NCBI GenBank assembly: GCA_016720835.1
Contig: JADKJW010000004.1
Coordinates: 1-64,000, forward strand
Direction: 5' to 3'
From: Ignavibacteria bacterium
GTDB lineage: Bacteria; Bacteroidota; Ignavibacteria; SZUA-365
Length of the DNA: 64,000 bases
Part shown: positions 28,796-39,244 of the stretch, one piece after another
Layout of the letters: every line of letters starts with the position of its first letter
Position numbering within the stretch: position 1 is the first letter of the stretch
Translations under genes and position numbers: made by a program
Notes under the pieces: generated by a model
Told to the model about the DNA's origin: nothing
The model's database searches: none
Seen by the model: only the letters and a program-made list of their open reading frames with translations

Positions 28796-30481
28796 ATGTA
28801 CCACGCGCGCTTTCGGTCAATAGCATCAACGTGCCTTCTCGTCGTCGCGCTCGCCGCCGTCACCTGGCTCAGCCGCGCGCCGCGCATCGAAGCGGAACTG
28901 CCGCTCTGCGCGCATGCGGACGAACTCACCGGGCTGCGCGTGCTGGAGAGGCTGCATACCGCGGGACCCGACCCAGGCTTCTTCCGCTATCCAACGCTCG
29001 AATACTATGTCGTCTCGGCAACGGTGGCTGTGCTCGATCGTGACAACGACGTGCTGCTCGTCGGGCGCGTCGTCACCGTGTGCATCTCCCTCTGTTCCGT
29101 GCTTCTGCTCTTCGCCTTCGCGCGGAGCATCGGACTCCCTCCGCCGGCGGCCTTTCTCGCGGCGCTGCTCTTCGCGCTGTCGCCGGCGCACATGCTCGCC
29201 GCGGGGTACATCAACACCGACTGCCTGGTCACCGCCGCGATATTGGCCGCCTTCCTCGCGATGCGCTCCTTCGAGAAGACAGGATCGCTGCGAGCATTTC
29301 TTGCACTGTCTGCTTGCACCGGCATTGCCATCGCCTCGAAGTATTCCGCCGCCCTGCTGTTGCCGGCCTTCGTGCTGCTCGACGTATGGAGAGCGAGCGC
29401 TGCGAGAGGGGACTCTCCGCGTCCGCGGTCCGTGCGGCTGCTCGACTCCGCGCTCCCCGCTCAGGTGTTGCCGGCGTTGCTCCTGCTCGCGGGCGCGGCT
29501 CTGCTCGTCTTCGGACTGTGGCCATCTGCCGCAGTCGGCGAAGCTGCCGCCGCGTTGAGCGCCACGAAGCAGCACACCCCTCGCGTGGCGGGAGTCGTCG
29601 CGAGTCTGCAGAGTCTCGGACTGATCGTCGGCGCTCTGCTCCCGCCCGCTGCGGCGGTATTGTCCGCGCTGGCGCGCCGCGGGCGAGTCGTCATCCCGTA
29701 CCGTTCCCTTGCCATGCCCGTCATCGCTGTCGCGGTCTTCCTCGTGCTGACGCCCTACGCGCTGCTGTCCTGGAGGCTCTTCGTCTACGATGTGCTCTAC
29801 GAGGCATCGAAGAACATGTATCCGCCCGCCGCTTCGGCGTGGATGAAGTACCCGGCGTGGATTGTGGAATTCGAGTTCGTTCCTCTCCTTCTGCTCGCGC
29901 TGCCCGGCGCCATCCTCGCCGCGCGCAGGAAGCTTCCGCTCGCGTTCCCGCTCCTCTTTTCGGCACTGTCGCTTTTCGTGATCGCCGTGTCGCAGCGCGC
30001 CTTCCTGCGCTATCTGCTGCCCGTGCTTCCGTTGCTATCGATACTGGGTGTGTATGCGATGCGGGAAGGACTTCGCTTCCTTTCACGCCGGAACCGCGTC
30101 GCAGCCGTTGCCGCGGGATTGCTCCTCGCGGCACTCCTCGTCTGGGACGGCGCTCCGAAGGTTGCGCGCTGGACGGCGCCCGCCGGACGCAACGCGGCGT
30201 ACTCGGAATTCCTCGCGGCATATCCGAAGCTCGGGCTCGCTCCCGGCCGCGTCATCGATCCGCTCCATGAACTGGAACTCCGCGTGGCGGGCGTGCCGCT
30301 CGCGCGTCGGCGGGATCTCGACGATGCGGGCATCCGTGCCGCCTTCCTCCGCGGCGACGCGGATCTGCTCATCGAGACGCATGGGGTGTATGCGAATTTC
30401 GCTGCCGATGTCCGCTGCGATACGTTGTGGCGATCATCGAACGAGCGCCTGCTCCTGCTGGCCAGACGCATGGAGCACTGA
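28796..30481 (+). CDS. GT-C membrane glycosyltransferase (family 39/ArnT-like)
   Basis: A 561-residue polytopic protein of the lipid-linked-sugar glycosyltransferase superfamily. The start at 28796 begins with a membrane segment (MYHARFRSIASTCLLVVALAAVTW); an earlier in-frame start would translate the CACACGAA palindrome. The first periplasmic loop has the acidic GT-C catalytic pattern (HADELTGLRVLERLHTAGPDPGFFRYPTLEYYV, Asp-Glu near the first helix). About eleven hydrophobic helices follow (SIGLPPPAAFLAALLFALSPAHMLAAGYINTDCLVTAAILAAFLAM...), then a C-terminal soluble part of about 100 residues. It may decorate a surface glycan or glycoprotein. Donor and acceptor cannot be told. Confidence 0.78.
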   Translation: MYHARFRSIASTCLLVVALAAVTWLSRAPRIEAELPLCAHADELTGLRVLERLHTAGPDPGFFRYPTLEYYVVSATVAVLDRDNDVLLVGRVVTVCISLCSVLLLFAFARSIGLPPPAAFLAALLFALSPAHMLAAGYINTDCLVTAAILAAFLAMRSFEKTGSLRAFLALSACTGIAIASKYSAALLLPAFVLLDVWRASAARGDSPRPRSVRLLDSALPAQVLPALLLLAGAALLVFGLWPSAAVGEAAAALSATKQHTPRVAGVVASLQSLGLIVGALLPPAAAVLSALARRGRVVIPYRSLAMPVIAVAVFLVLTPYALLSWRLFVYDVLYEASKNMYPPAASAWMKYPAWIVEFEFVPLLLLALPGAILAARRKLPLAFPLLFSALSLFVIAVSQRAFLRYLLPVLPLLSILGVYAMREGLRFLSRRNRVAAVAAGLLLAALLVWDGAPKVARWTAPAGRNAAYSEFLAAYPKLGLAPGRVIDPLHELELRVAGVPLARRRDLDDAGIRAAFLRGDADLLIETHGVYANFAADVRCDTLWRSSNERLLLLARRMEH

Positions 30482-30489
30482 TCAGGGGA

Positions 30490-30579
30490 AAGAGGATCGC
30501 GAAGCACACGAAGAAGACGAAGACTTCGAAAATCCATTTCGCGATATTCGTCCTGTTCGTGTGCTTCGCGATCTCTTTA
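30490..30579. repeat. CACACGAA imperfect palindrome, copy 2
   Basis: Left arm AAGAGGATCGCGAAGCACAC... (30490-30532) and right arm ...GTGTGCTTCGCGATCTCTTT (30537-30579) are imperfect reverse complements. It fills the gap between the convergent glycosyltransferase and leuS genes, where it could act as a bidirectional terminator. The sequence is close to that at 28676-28760. Confidence 0.75.
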
Positions 30580-30584
30580 CGGCT

Positions 30585-33018
<2,434 letters not shown>

Positions 33019-33123
33019 GTGGTGTCCCGGTTGAAGCTCGAGCGGCCGTTTCGCCGCATGAAATAAGGCTAAAATACGACATGGCGGCTCGCGCTCAAAA
33101 AGACTATGTTGACCATTATCGTT

Positions 33124-33130
33124 GGAGGTG
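33124..33130 (+). promoter_or_regulatory. Shine-Dalgarno-like site of the gene at 33133
   Basis: GGAGGTG 2 nt before ATG 33133 (GGAGG core 4 nt before it) favours this start over the in-frame start at 33106. Confidence 0.5.
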
Positions 33131-33132
33131 AA

Positions 33133-34836
33133 ATGCGACACACCATTCGTCGTCCGGGTGGCATCCCCTTCGCGCTGCTTTTCTTCTTCCTGGCAACGGG
33201 AAGTCACAGTTTCGCGCAGGTGCATGTCAACGGCCACGTGGTCACGACGGACAGCGTAGCGGTCCGCGGCGCCGTTGTGCGCATGCGTTCGATGAACGAC
33301 AGCACGGTGACCTATCGCGCGCAGACGGACTCTCTCGGCTTTTTCTCCTTCGTGCTCACCAACGCCGAGAGCGTTCCAGCTGCGCGGTCGCTCACACTGC
33401 ATCAGAACTATCCCAATCCCTTCTCCTCGTCAACGACGCTGTCCTTCACGCTCCCGGCCTCCTGCCACGCATCATGTGTCGTCTATGATCTCCTGGGCCG
33501 AAAGGTACGGTCCATCGGTGATGCGAGTCTGCGTGAGGGCACGCACTCCTTCACGTGGGACGGACGCGATGCGGCGGGGCGGGAAATGGCGAGTGGCCGG
33601 TACTTTGGAGTGCTCCATGCGGGCATGGATGTGCGCACCGTGTCTTTGATCAAGGCAGGGAATGCTGGCGGAAGGCAACACGGATTGCCGTCTGGTCAGG
33701 CAGTTGCATCCGCTCCTGTCAACACGGCGGAGCAGCATTCAGTGTTGATCGATGTCATCGATACGACGATATCGTTTCCCCGCTTCTATTCCTCTGAAGG
33801 GCACAGCTATTCGTTTTCTTCTGATACGTCATTGTTGATCACCGTGCAGGAGCGGGCGAATTATCTCCTCCTCACCTCGATCGTCGGTTCGACAGATTTC
33901 ATCGTTCGCATCGATCCCCTCCGGAGGACCATCGTCGATACGCTCGCAGTCATTGCGGATGATTCAATGCTTGTGACTCTCCTTGTCGTTTCCAAAGACA
34001 GGAAGAAAATATACGCGGCATGTCGCAACCGGTATCGACGGAAGACCGGGTCCGTATTCGCAATCACGCTGCAAACCCGCGCGATTTCAACCATCTGGAC
34101 TGGGTGTGCAACAGACCTGTATATGGCGCCCGACAGTTCCATCATCACGGTCGGACGAAAATATGCCACGGCGCTCGATTCAAGCACCGCGGGATTCATC
34201 GGCGTCCTCGATCAGCAGAGCGACGAGATCCATATCATCGATACGCTCGATCTCGCGGAAACCGATGTCAGTCCGTTCAAATTCAACGACCAGGCGGTTG
34301 CCTTCCATCCAACGGAACCATTGCTCTATGCGTGGGCCAGGAATAATGTCTTCATCGCCTACAATTACCGCTCGCGTGAAATTGTTCGGGAGTATCGTCA
34401 TCCGCGTGAAAGCGAGGTCTTTCTTCTGAGGAAGGATGGGAAATTCGCCTTTTTCTCGAGCAGCTATGCACTCGATCTGGAGAACGACCAGCTCCGTTAT
34501 CCTGAAGGACCGATGGGCATCGATTGGACGCGCCGCGGTTCCCTGATGTTGTATCAGGATTCACTCCTGCTCGTTTCGGATATGGGTCCGGACATTGTCA
34601 ACCTGTTCATGCCATCCGGTAAAATCTTGTTCTACTCCACGAACACCTTCAGAAAAACAGGAGAGATCATGGTCTGGCCCACTGCTTCCATAGGACCGAT
34701 GGTCTGTTCCCCCGATTCGAAACTCGTGATCGCGAACGCGGGGGGTCTTTGGTTCTTCATCGACATGCTGCATGGGTCGATCACGTATGAAGATTTCGGA
34801 TTTACATCTCATCACCAGGTGTGGGAATTGAAATAA
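33133..34836 (+). CDS. Secreted protein with internal QNYPNP sorting-like domain and beta-propeller-like C-terminus
   Basis: A 567-residue exported protein. Signal peptide: MRHTIRRPGGIPFALLFFFLATGSHSFAQ. A short carboxypeptidase-regulatory-like domain (VHVNGHVVTTDSVAVRGAVVRMRS ... SLGFFSFVLT) is followed by a sorting-domain-like module at about 85-170 (LTLHQNYPNPFSSSTTLSFTLP ... VVYDLLGRKVRSIGDASLREGTHSFTWDGRDAAGREMASGRYFGVL). This module is normally C-terminal in T9SS cargo; here about 390 residues follow it. They look like repeated propeller strands (TDFIVRIDPLRRTIVDTLAVI; GFIGVLDQQSDEIHIIDTLDL; GEIMVWPTASIGPMVCSPDSKLVIA). The protein may be retained in the periplasm or outer membrane. Function unknown. 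Confidence 0.75.
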   Translation: MRHTIRRPGGIPFALLFFFLATGSHSFAQVHVNGHVVTTDSVAVRGAVVRMRSMNDSTVTYRAQTDSLGFFSFVLTNAESVPAARSLTLHQNYPNPFSSSTTLSFTLPASCHASCVVYDLLGRKVRSIGDASLREGTHSFTWDGRDAAGREMASGRYFGVLHAGMDVRTVSLIKAGNAGGRQHGLPSGQAVASAPVNTAEQHSVLIDVIDTTISFPRFYSSEGHSYSFSSDTSLLITVQERANYLLLTSIVGSTDFIVRIDPLRRTIVDTLAVIADDSMLVTLLVVSKDRKKIYAACRNRYRRKTGSVFAITLQTRAISTIWTGCATDLYMAPDSSIITVGRKYATALDSSTAGFIGVLDQQSDEIHIIDTLDLAETDVSPFKFNDQAVAFHPTEPLLYAWARNNVFIAYNYRSREIVREYRHPRESEVFLLRKDGKFAFFSSSYALDLENDQLRYPEGPMGIDWTRRGSLMLYQDSLLLVSDMGPDIVNLFMPSGKILFYSTNTFRKTGEIMVWPTASIGPMVCSPDSKLVIANAGGLWFFIDMLHGSITYEDFGFTSHHQVWELK

Positions 34837-34845
34837 GCATTCACG

Positions 34846-34872
34846 GCCCCGTTCAGGACGGAAGAACGGGGC
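34846..34872. terminator. Stem-loop between convergent genes
   Basis: GCCCCGTTC (34846-34854) pairs with GAACGGGGC (34864-34872), loop 9 nt. It lies between the plus-strand gene ending at 34836 and the minus-strand yjjJ-like gene ending at 34882. No U-tract. Confidence 0.5.
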
Positions 34873-34881
34873 GACGCGCCA

Positions 34882-36213
34882 TCATCGTTCGCCACCCGCT
34901 GCTAAAAGCTCTGCTACTTCTCGCAATACCCCCTCCGCAATCCGCCTGAAGGAATCGGAGTGTTCGGTGTTATGTACCGCGCCTTCCCAGAACTCGCAGG
35001 CCGCCTCCCCGCTCGCGCGCCAGGCAATCTCCTCGTGCTGCGCGCGCGCTGGCGCGGCAAAGCGCACGGGCGGCAATTCGCCGCGGACCGGCGCCCAGGC
35101 CATGGGCAGCATGTCGTAGACGGGATTCAGGGAGAAGCCTGCTCCTGAAGGACGCAGGGAGAGGTTGCCGCCGTGCATGTCGGTGTTCCCGATCCACTGT
35201 CCGAAGAGTTCGAGCCACGCGATATGCTCGCGCGTCGCCTCGTTCATGACGCCCCGAGCGACAAGGTCCGTTGCGCTGCGTGTCCAACCGCCGATCTCCC
35301 CCGTGAATTCCGCTGCCACTGCTGCGAGGGAAATCGCCGCCGCCCGTCCCGAGGCGCCGCGGCGGTCGAAGCGCCGGCTCTCGAGGTAGACGCGGCCGTC
35401 GAATTCATGAAGCTCCGTCTCTGCAGCGGGGATACCTCGCTCGCGCAAGAGCGCGAGCGCCGCGGCTTCGCAGCGCAGGAGATCGCGCCAGCGTTTCGCC
35501 TCGCGGCTCGCTCCCGCTGGCGAGAATTTCACAATCAGGTGACCGGCGCGCGGACAGAACGCGGTGAATTTCGGCTGCTCGCCGCCGGCGGACGATCCCG
35601 GCACTCCCGCGAGCATGGACTGCGCGGCGAAGCGCGGAAAATCCCTCTCGCGATCGTCGATGACGAAACCTGCGTACCGCTGGGCGCGACCGCAGGCGCC
35701 CGCGCCCAGCAGCAGGTCGCCCGGCGCGTCCTCGCCGAAGTCGAGCAGCCAGCGGCCGAGCTGTGTTTCGTTCCACATCCGCGCATCGTTGGGATATCCG
35801 TGCGACGCTGCAAGCCGACGCGCGATGGTCCGTCCCAGATAACCGGAAGGGCGCAGATCGTCGAGGAAATACGGAAGTCCGGGGAACAATCCGTCCCCCG
35901 CGTCTCCCAGCAGCCAGCGCTCGTCCGCTTCGCTCTGCACAAGGAAGCGCCCGTCGCGCAGCCGGCGCAGGATGCCTAGTAGCACGACGGCGCCTTTCGC
36001 ATTCGCACGAAATATTTCAACCACAGTATCGCCGCCGAACACCTTCGCGGCCCGCGCGTAGCGCGTCGCGCGCGCCCGACCCACTCGGATGACGGACTCC
36101 CCCTCGGTGCGCAGCATGCGCGACACTGTGGGCTGACTCACACCCAGAATTCGGCAGAGTTCAGGGACGGTGCGGAAGCCGTCGCCCAGGGCATCAAGAA
36201 GTGTGGCAGGCAT
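34882..36213 (-). CDS. yjjJ: YjjJ-like HipA-family protein kinase with N-terminal HTH
   Basis: HipA-type serine/threonine kinase related to E. coli YjjJ (HipA-family toxin), with the same 443-residue length. Residues 1-50 form a winged-HTH-like DNA-binding region (LCRILGVSQPTVSRMLRTEG), normally supplied by a separate HipB antitoxin. Kinase elements: Gly-rich loop SSAGGEQPKF (207-216), phosphate-binding Lys229 (LIVKFSP), catalytic motif GNTDMHGGNLSL (Asp345, Asn350) and the metal Asp367 in VYDMLPMAW. All catalytic residues are kept. There is no adjacent antitoxin gene on either side; the fused HTH suggests autoregulation. Targets of related kinases are aminoacyl-tRNA synthetases; leuS lies one gene away, but any link is speculation. 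Confidence 0.87.
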   Translation of the reverse strand: MPATLLDALGDGFRTVPELCRILGVSQPTVSRMLRTEGESVIRVGRARATRYARAAKVFGGDTVVEIFRANAKGAVVLLGILRRLRDGRFLVQSEADERWLLGDAGDGLFPGLPYFLDDLRPSGYLGRTIARRLAASHGYPNDARMWNETQLGRWLLDFGEDAPGDLLLGAGACGRAQRYAGFVIDDRERDFPRFAAQSMLAGVPGSSAGGEQPKFTAFCPRAGHLIVKFSPAGASREAKRWRDLLRCEAAALALLRERGIPAAETELHEFDGRVYLESRRFDRRGASGRAAAISLAAVAAEFTGEIGGWTRSATDLVARGVMNEATREHIAWLELFGQWIGNTDMHGGNLSLRPSGAGFSLNPVYDMLPMAWAPVRGELPPVRFAAPARAQHEEIAWRASGEAACEFWEGAVHNTEHSDSFRRIAEGVLREVAELLAAGGER

Positions 36214-36360
36214 GTCGGAAGAAGAGATTCGTGAATAGATACTATCGTTGCGAAAATGCGTTACGGCTCAATATAGCACTATGTTTGTGAGTTTCAATGA
36301 ATAGATACGACGACTATGGTGAATAGATAAAATCTCCATATTCGATGCTCTGTGCACATC

Positions 36361-36537
36361 GAACGGTGCTCGCACACTGAACAGCCAGATCCTTCCCTTC
36401 GGCTTCGCTCAGGGCAGGCTGCTGCGCTCAGGATGACGGTTCCTTGATAATGCGCACTGCGAACGACACTCGCACGCTGAACGGCCAGATCCTTCCCTTC
36501 GCTTCGCTCAGGGCAGGCTACTGCGCTCAGGATGACC
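36361..36537. repeat. Direct repeat with 100-bp period
   Basis: Two copies start exactly 100 bp apart (36361 and 36461). Each has CTCGCACxCTGAACxGCCAG then ATCCTTCCCTTC, CTTCGCTCAGGGCAGGCT and CTGCGCTCAGGATGAC. No coding potential was recognised. The gap 36214-36728 otherwise holds an AT-rich stretch at 36230-36350 that should include the yjjJ promoter. Confidence 0.8.
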
Positions 36538-36573
36538 GGGAGGCGATCATCGTGTGTCGACGCAGCACGCGGC

Positions 36574-36634
36574 GCTCCAGCACTCCAGCACTCCATCACT
36601 CCATGACTCCATCACTCCACCACTCCACCACTCC
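36574..36634. repeat. ACTCCA microsatellite
   Basis: About nine imperfect hexamers/octamers of the form CACTCCA/TCACTCCA in a row, about 95 bp upstream of hypA. The same wording occurs at 44270-44306 and 49215-49245. Confidence 0.75.
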
Positions 36635-36728
36635 GCGTTCCGACCTTTGTCCCCTTCCCCCGTATTCCCCTTCCTTCCATCCCGGATTCCTCCGTACATT
36701 TCGCCTCACGATCCGGAAGGACAGAGCC

Positions 36729-37088
36729 ATGCACGAACTCTCCATCGCTGAAAGCATCGTCGACATCATCCGGCAGTATGTGCCGGACCCGGTCCTGACA
36801 CCGGTGCGGGGCGTGCGCGTGAAGATCGGCGCGCAGTCCGGCGTGTCGCCCGACGCCCTGAGTTTCGCCTTCAGCGCCATCACCATCGACACGCACCTCG
36901 AGCACGTGGCGCTGCGCATCGAGGAGGTGCCCTTCCGCCTGCGCTGCGAGGCCTGCCACAAGGTGTCGGACAGCGCGGACGGCATCGCCATCTGCCCGGA
37001 ATGCGGGAGCTATTCCACCACCGTGCTCTCAGGCATGGAAATGCTCGTGTCGGATATCGACGTGGACGATACCGCGGTCGACGTGTGA
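36729..37088 (+). CDS. hypA: Hydrogenase nickel-incorporation protein HypA
   Basis: Delivers nickel to the large subunit of [NiFe]-hydrogenase. 119 residues. The N-terminus MHELSIAESIVDII carries the nickel ligand His2. The zinc site is two CxxC pairs, Cys73/Cys76 (CEACHK) and Cys89/Cys92 (CPEC). An acidic tail (SDIDVDDTAVDV) ends the protein. Its TGA overlaps the GTG start of hypF (GTGA), so the two are translationally coupled. The partner GTPase HypB is not found in this window. Confidence 0.95.
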   Translation: MHELSIAESIVDIIRQYVPDPVLTPVRGVRVKIGAQSGVSPDALSFAFSAITIDTHLEHVALRIEEVPFRLRCEACHKVSDSADGIAICPECGSYSTTVLSGMEMLVSDIDVDDTAVDV

Positions 37089-39163
37089 ACACTCAGCCCG
37101 ACACGGCACGTCGAAACGTCGACGACCCTGTCCGCCTGCGCGTGGCGATACGCGGCGCGGTGCAGGGCGTGGGCTTCAGACCCTTCGTGTACCGCCTCGC
37201 AACGGAGCTCGGCCTTGCGGGCTGGGTGCTCAACTCCGCGCAGGGCGTCTTCATCGAGGTGGACGGCCAGCGCGCGACCCTGGAGAATTTCCTCACGCGC
37301 CTGAGCACGGAAAAACCACCGCGCTCGTTCATCCAATCCTTCGAGGCAACCTGGCTCGATGCCGCGGGCTTCCACGGCTTCGAGATACGTCACAGCGAAC
37401 GCGAGGGAGCGGTGACCGCCCTCGTGCTTCCTGATATCGCGACCTGTCCCGACTGCCTCGCGGAAATCTTCGATCCGCAGAACCGGCGCCATCTGTATCC
37501 GTTCACGAACTGCACGAACTGCGGTCCGCGCTATTCCATCATCGAAGCGCTGCCCTACGACCGTCCGAACACCTCCATGAAGAACTTTGCGATGTGTCCG
37601 GACTGCCTGCGCGAATATGAGGACCCCGCCGACCGCCGCTTTCATGCTCAGCCTAACGCTTGTTCGGTTTGCGGTCCGCGTCTCACACTGTGGGATGCGA
37701 ACGGCACGGTGCTCGGCACGGAGCACGACGCCCTGCTCCGGGCCGCAGACCTGCTGCGACGCGGAGGCATCCTTGCGATGAAGGGCATCGGCGGTTTCCA
37801 TCTCCTCGCGGATGCGAGAAACGAGGACGCCATCAACACCCTCCGCGCTCGCAAACATCGCGAGGAAAAACCCCTCGCCGTCATGGTCCCCGATCTCGCC
37901 GCCGCGCGCGCTCTCTGCGAAGTCTCCGCACTCGAGGAACGATTGCTCGCTTCGCCGGAGGCGCCGATTGTACTCATCAAACGTCGTGAGTTCGAACGTG
38001 CGGGGAAGGGGAAAGGGGGAAGGGTCAGAACGATTGATGGAGAGTTCAACATCGCCCGCGGGGTTGTCAGTCCGAGCGAAGTCGAGGACACCCTCGGCCT
38101 CATGCTCCCGTACTCCCCGTTGCACCACATCCTTCTGAGCGAGCTGGGCTTCCCCGTGGTGGCGACGAGCGGCAATCTGTCGGACGAGCCGATATGCACG
38201 GACGAGCACGAGGCCCTGCAGCGGCTGCACGGCATCGCGGACGCCTTCCTCGTGCACGACAGGCCCATCGTGCGGCATGTGGACGATTCTGTGCTGCGCG
38301 TGATGGCGGGACGCGAGATGCTGCTGCGCCGCGCGCGAGGCTTCGCACCGCTGCCCCTGCCGCTGCCGGACAGCACGCGCGTCGTCATCGCGCTGGGTGC
38401 GCATTTGAAGAACAGCGTCGCGCTCGCATCGGGCGGCAATGCGTTCATCAGCCAGCACATCGGTGACCTCGAAACGCGCGAGGCGCACGAGGCGTTCACG
38501 CGGGTCTGTGCGGACCTGCAGCAGCTCTTCGACGCGCATGCCGAACACGCCGTATGCGACATGCATCCGGATTACCTCTCCACCGCGCATGCCGAAAAAC
38601 ATTTCGCGTCCGTCACCCGTGTGCAGCATCACCACGCGCATGTCGCGTCCTGCATGGCCGACAACGACCTGCGCGGTCCCGTGCTCGGCGTGGCCTGGGA
38701 CGGCACGGGCTATGGTCCGGACGGCACGATCTGGGGCGGCGAATTCCTCCTCGTCGATGACGACGGGTACGAACGATTCGCAAGCCTGCGGCCCTTCCGT
38801 CTGCCTGGCGGCGACATCGCCGCGAAGGAACCCCGTCGCAGCGCGCTCGGTCTCCTCTACGAAATGCATGGGGACGCAATTTTCGACCGCAGGGACCTGG
38901 TGCCCCTGCGCGCCTTCGATGCCGACGATCTGCCGCTCCTTCAGCGCATGCTCGCTTCCGGCTACAACGCGCCGTACACCAGCAGCGCCGGACGCCTCTT
39001 CGACGCCGTCTCGTCCCTCCTCGATCTCCGCCAGGTCTCGGCGTTCGAGGGGCAGGCGGCGATGGTGCTGGAGTTCAGCACCGCTGAGCGCGACGTGCAG
39101 ACGCGGGGACGCGGGGACGCGGGGACGCGGGGACGGGGACACGGGGACGCGGGGACGAGATGA
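37085..39163 (+). CDS. hypF: Carbamoyltransferase HypF, N-terminal part (gene interrupted by repeats)
   Basis: Makes the cyanide ligand precursor of the [NiFe] site by transferring carbamoyl to HypE. The GTG start at 37085 overlaps the hypA stop. Domains in order: acylphosphatase (LRVAIRGAVQGVGFRPFVYRLA), two zinc fingers (CPDCLAEIFDPQ...NCTNCGPRYS and CPDCLREYEDPADRRFHAQPNACSVCGPRL), a YrdC-like domain (GGILAMKGIGGFHLLADARNEDAI ... KPLAVMVPDL ... TSGNLSDEPICTDEHEAL) and the start of the Kae1-like domain (VQHHHAHVASCMADND ... VAWDGTGYGPDGTIWGGEFLL). After FEGQAAMVLEFSTAERDVQ (about 39096) the frame enters a GCGGGGAC tandem repeat, translated as RGDAGTRG-type repeats, and stops at 39163. The conserved C-terminus continues from about 39428 in another frame. 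Confidence 0.92.
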   Translation: MNTQPDTARRNVDDPVRLRVAIRGAVQGVGFRPFVYRLATELGLAGWVLNSAQGVFIEVDGQRATLENFLTRLSTEKPPRSFIQSFEATWLDAAGFHGFEIRHSEREGAVTALVLPDIATCPDCLAEIFDPQNRRHLYPFTNCTNCGPRYSIIEALPYDRPNTSMKNFAMCPDCLREYEDPADRRFHAQPNACSVCGPRLTLWDANGTVLGTEHDALLRAADLLRRGGILAMKGIGGFHLLADARNEDAINTLRARKHREEKPLAVMVPDLAAARALCEVSALEERLLASPEAPIVLIKRREFERAGKGKGGRVRTIDGEFNIARGVVSPSEVEDTLGLMLPYSPLHHILLSELGFPVVATSGNLSDEPICTDEHEALQRLHGIADAFLVHDRPIVRHVDDSVLRVMAGREMLLRRARGFAPLPLPLPDSTRVVIALGAHLKNSVALASGGNAFISQHIGDLETREAHEAFTRVCADLQQLFDAHAEHAVCDMHPDYLSTAHAEKHFASVTRVQHHHAHVASCMADNDLRGPVLGVAWDGTGYGPDGTIWGGEFLLVDDDGYERFASLRPFRLPGGDIAAKEPRRSALGLLYEMHGDAIFDRRDLVPLRAFDADDLPLLQRMLASGYNAPYTSSAGRLFDAVSSLLDLRQVSAFEGQAAMVLEFSTAERDVQTRGRGDAGTRGRGHGDAGTR

Positions 39164-39244
39164 CGCGGGGACGCGGGGACGCGGGGACGCGGGGACGCAG
39201 GCACGAGATGACGCGGGGACGCGGGGACACGGGGACGCGGGGAC
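39103..39244 (+). repeat. 8-bp tandem repeat block in hypF (GCGGGGAC)
   Basis: About fifteen units of GCGGGGAC or one-base variants, interrupted twice by GAGATGAC. Because 8 is not a multiple of 3, gain or loss of one unit shifts the reading frame of hypF. The tract begins right after the last conserved HypF block of the N-terminal part. Confidence 0.9.

Noticed and set aside
34882..36213. A classic hipBA toxin-antitoxin operon
   Set aside because: No separate hipB gene lies next to the kinase; the HTH is fused at its N-terminus, as in YjjJ.
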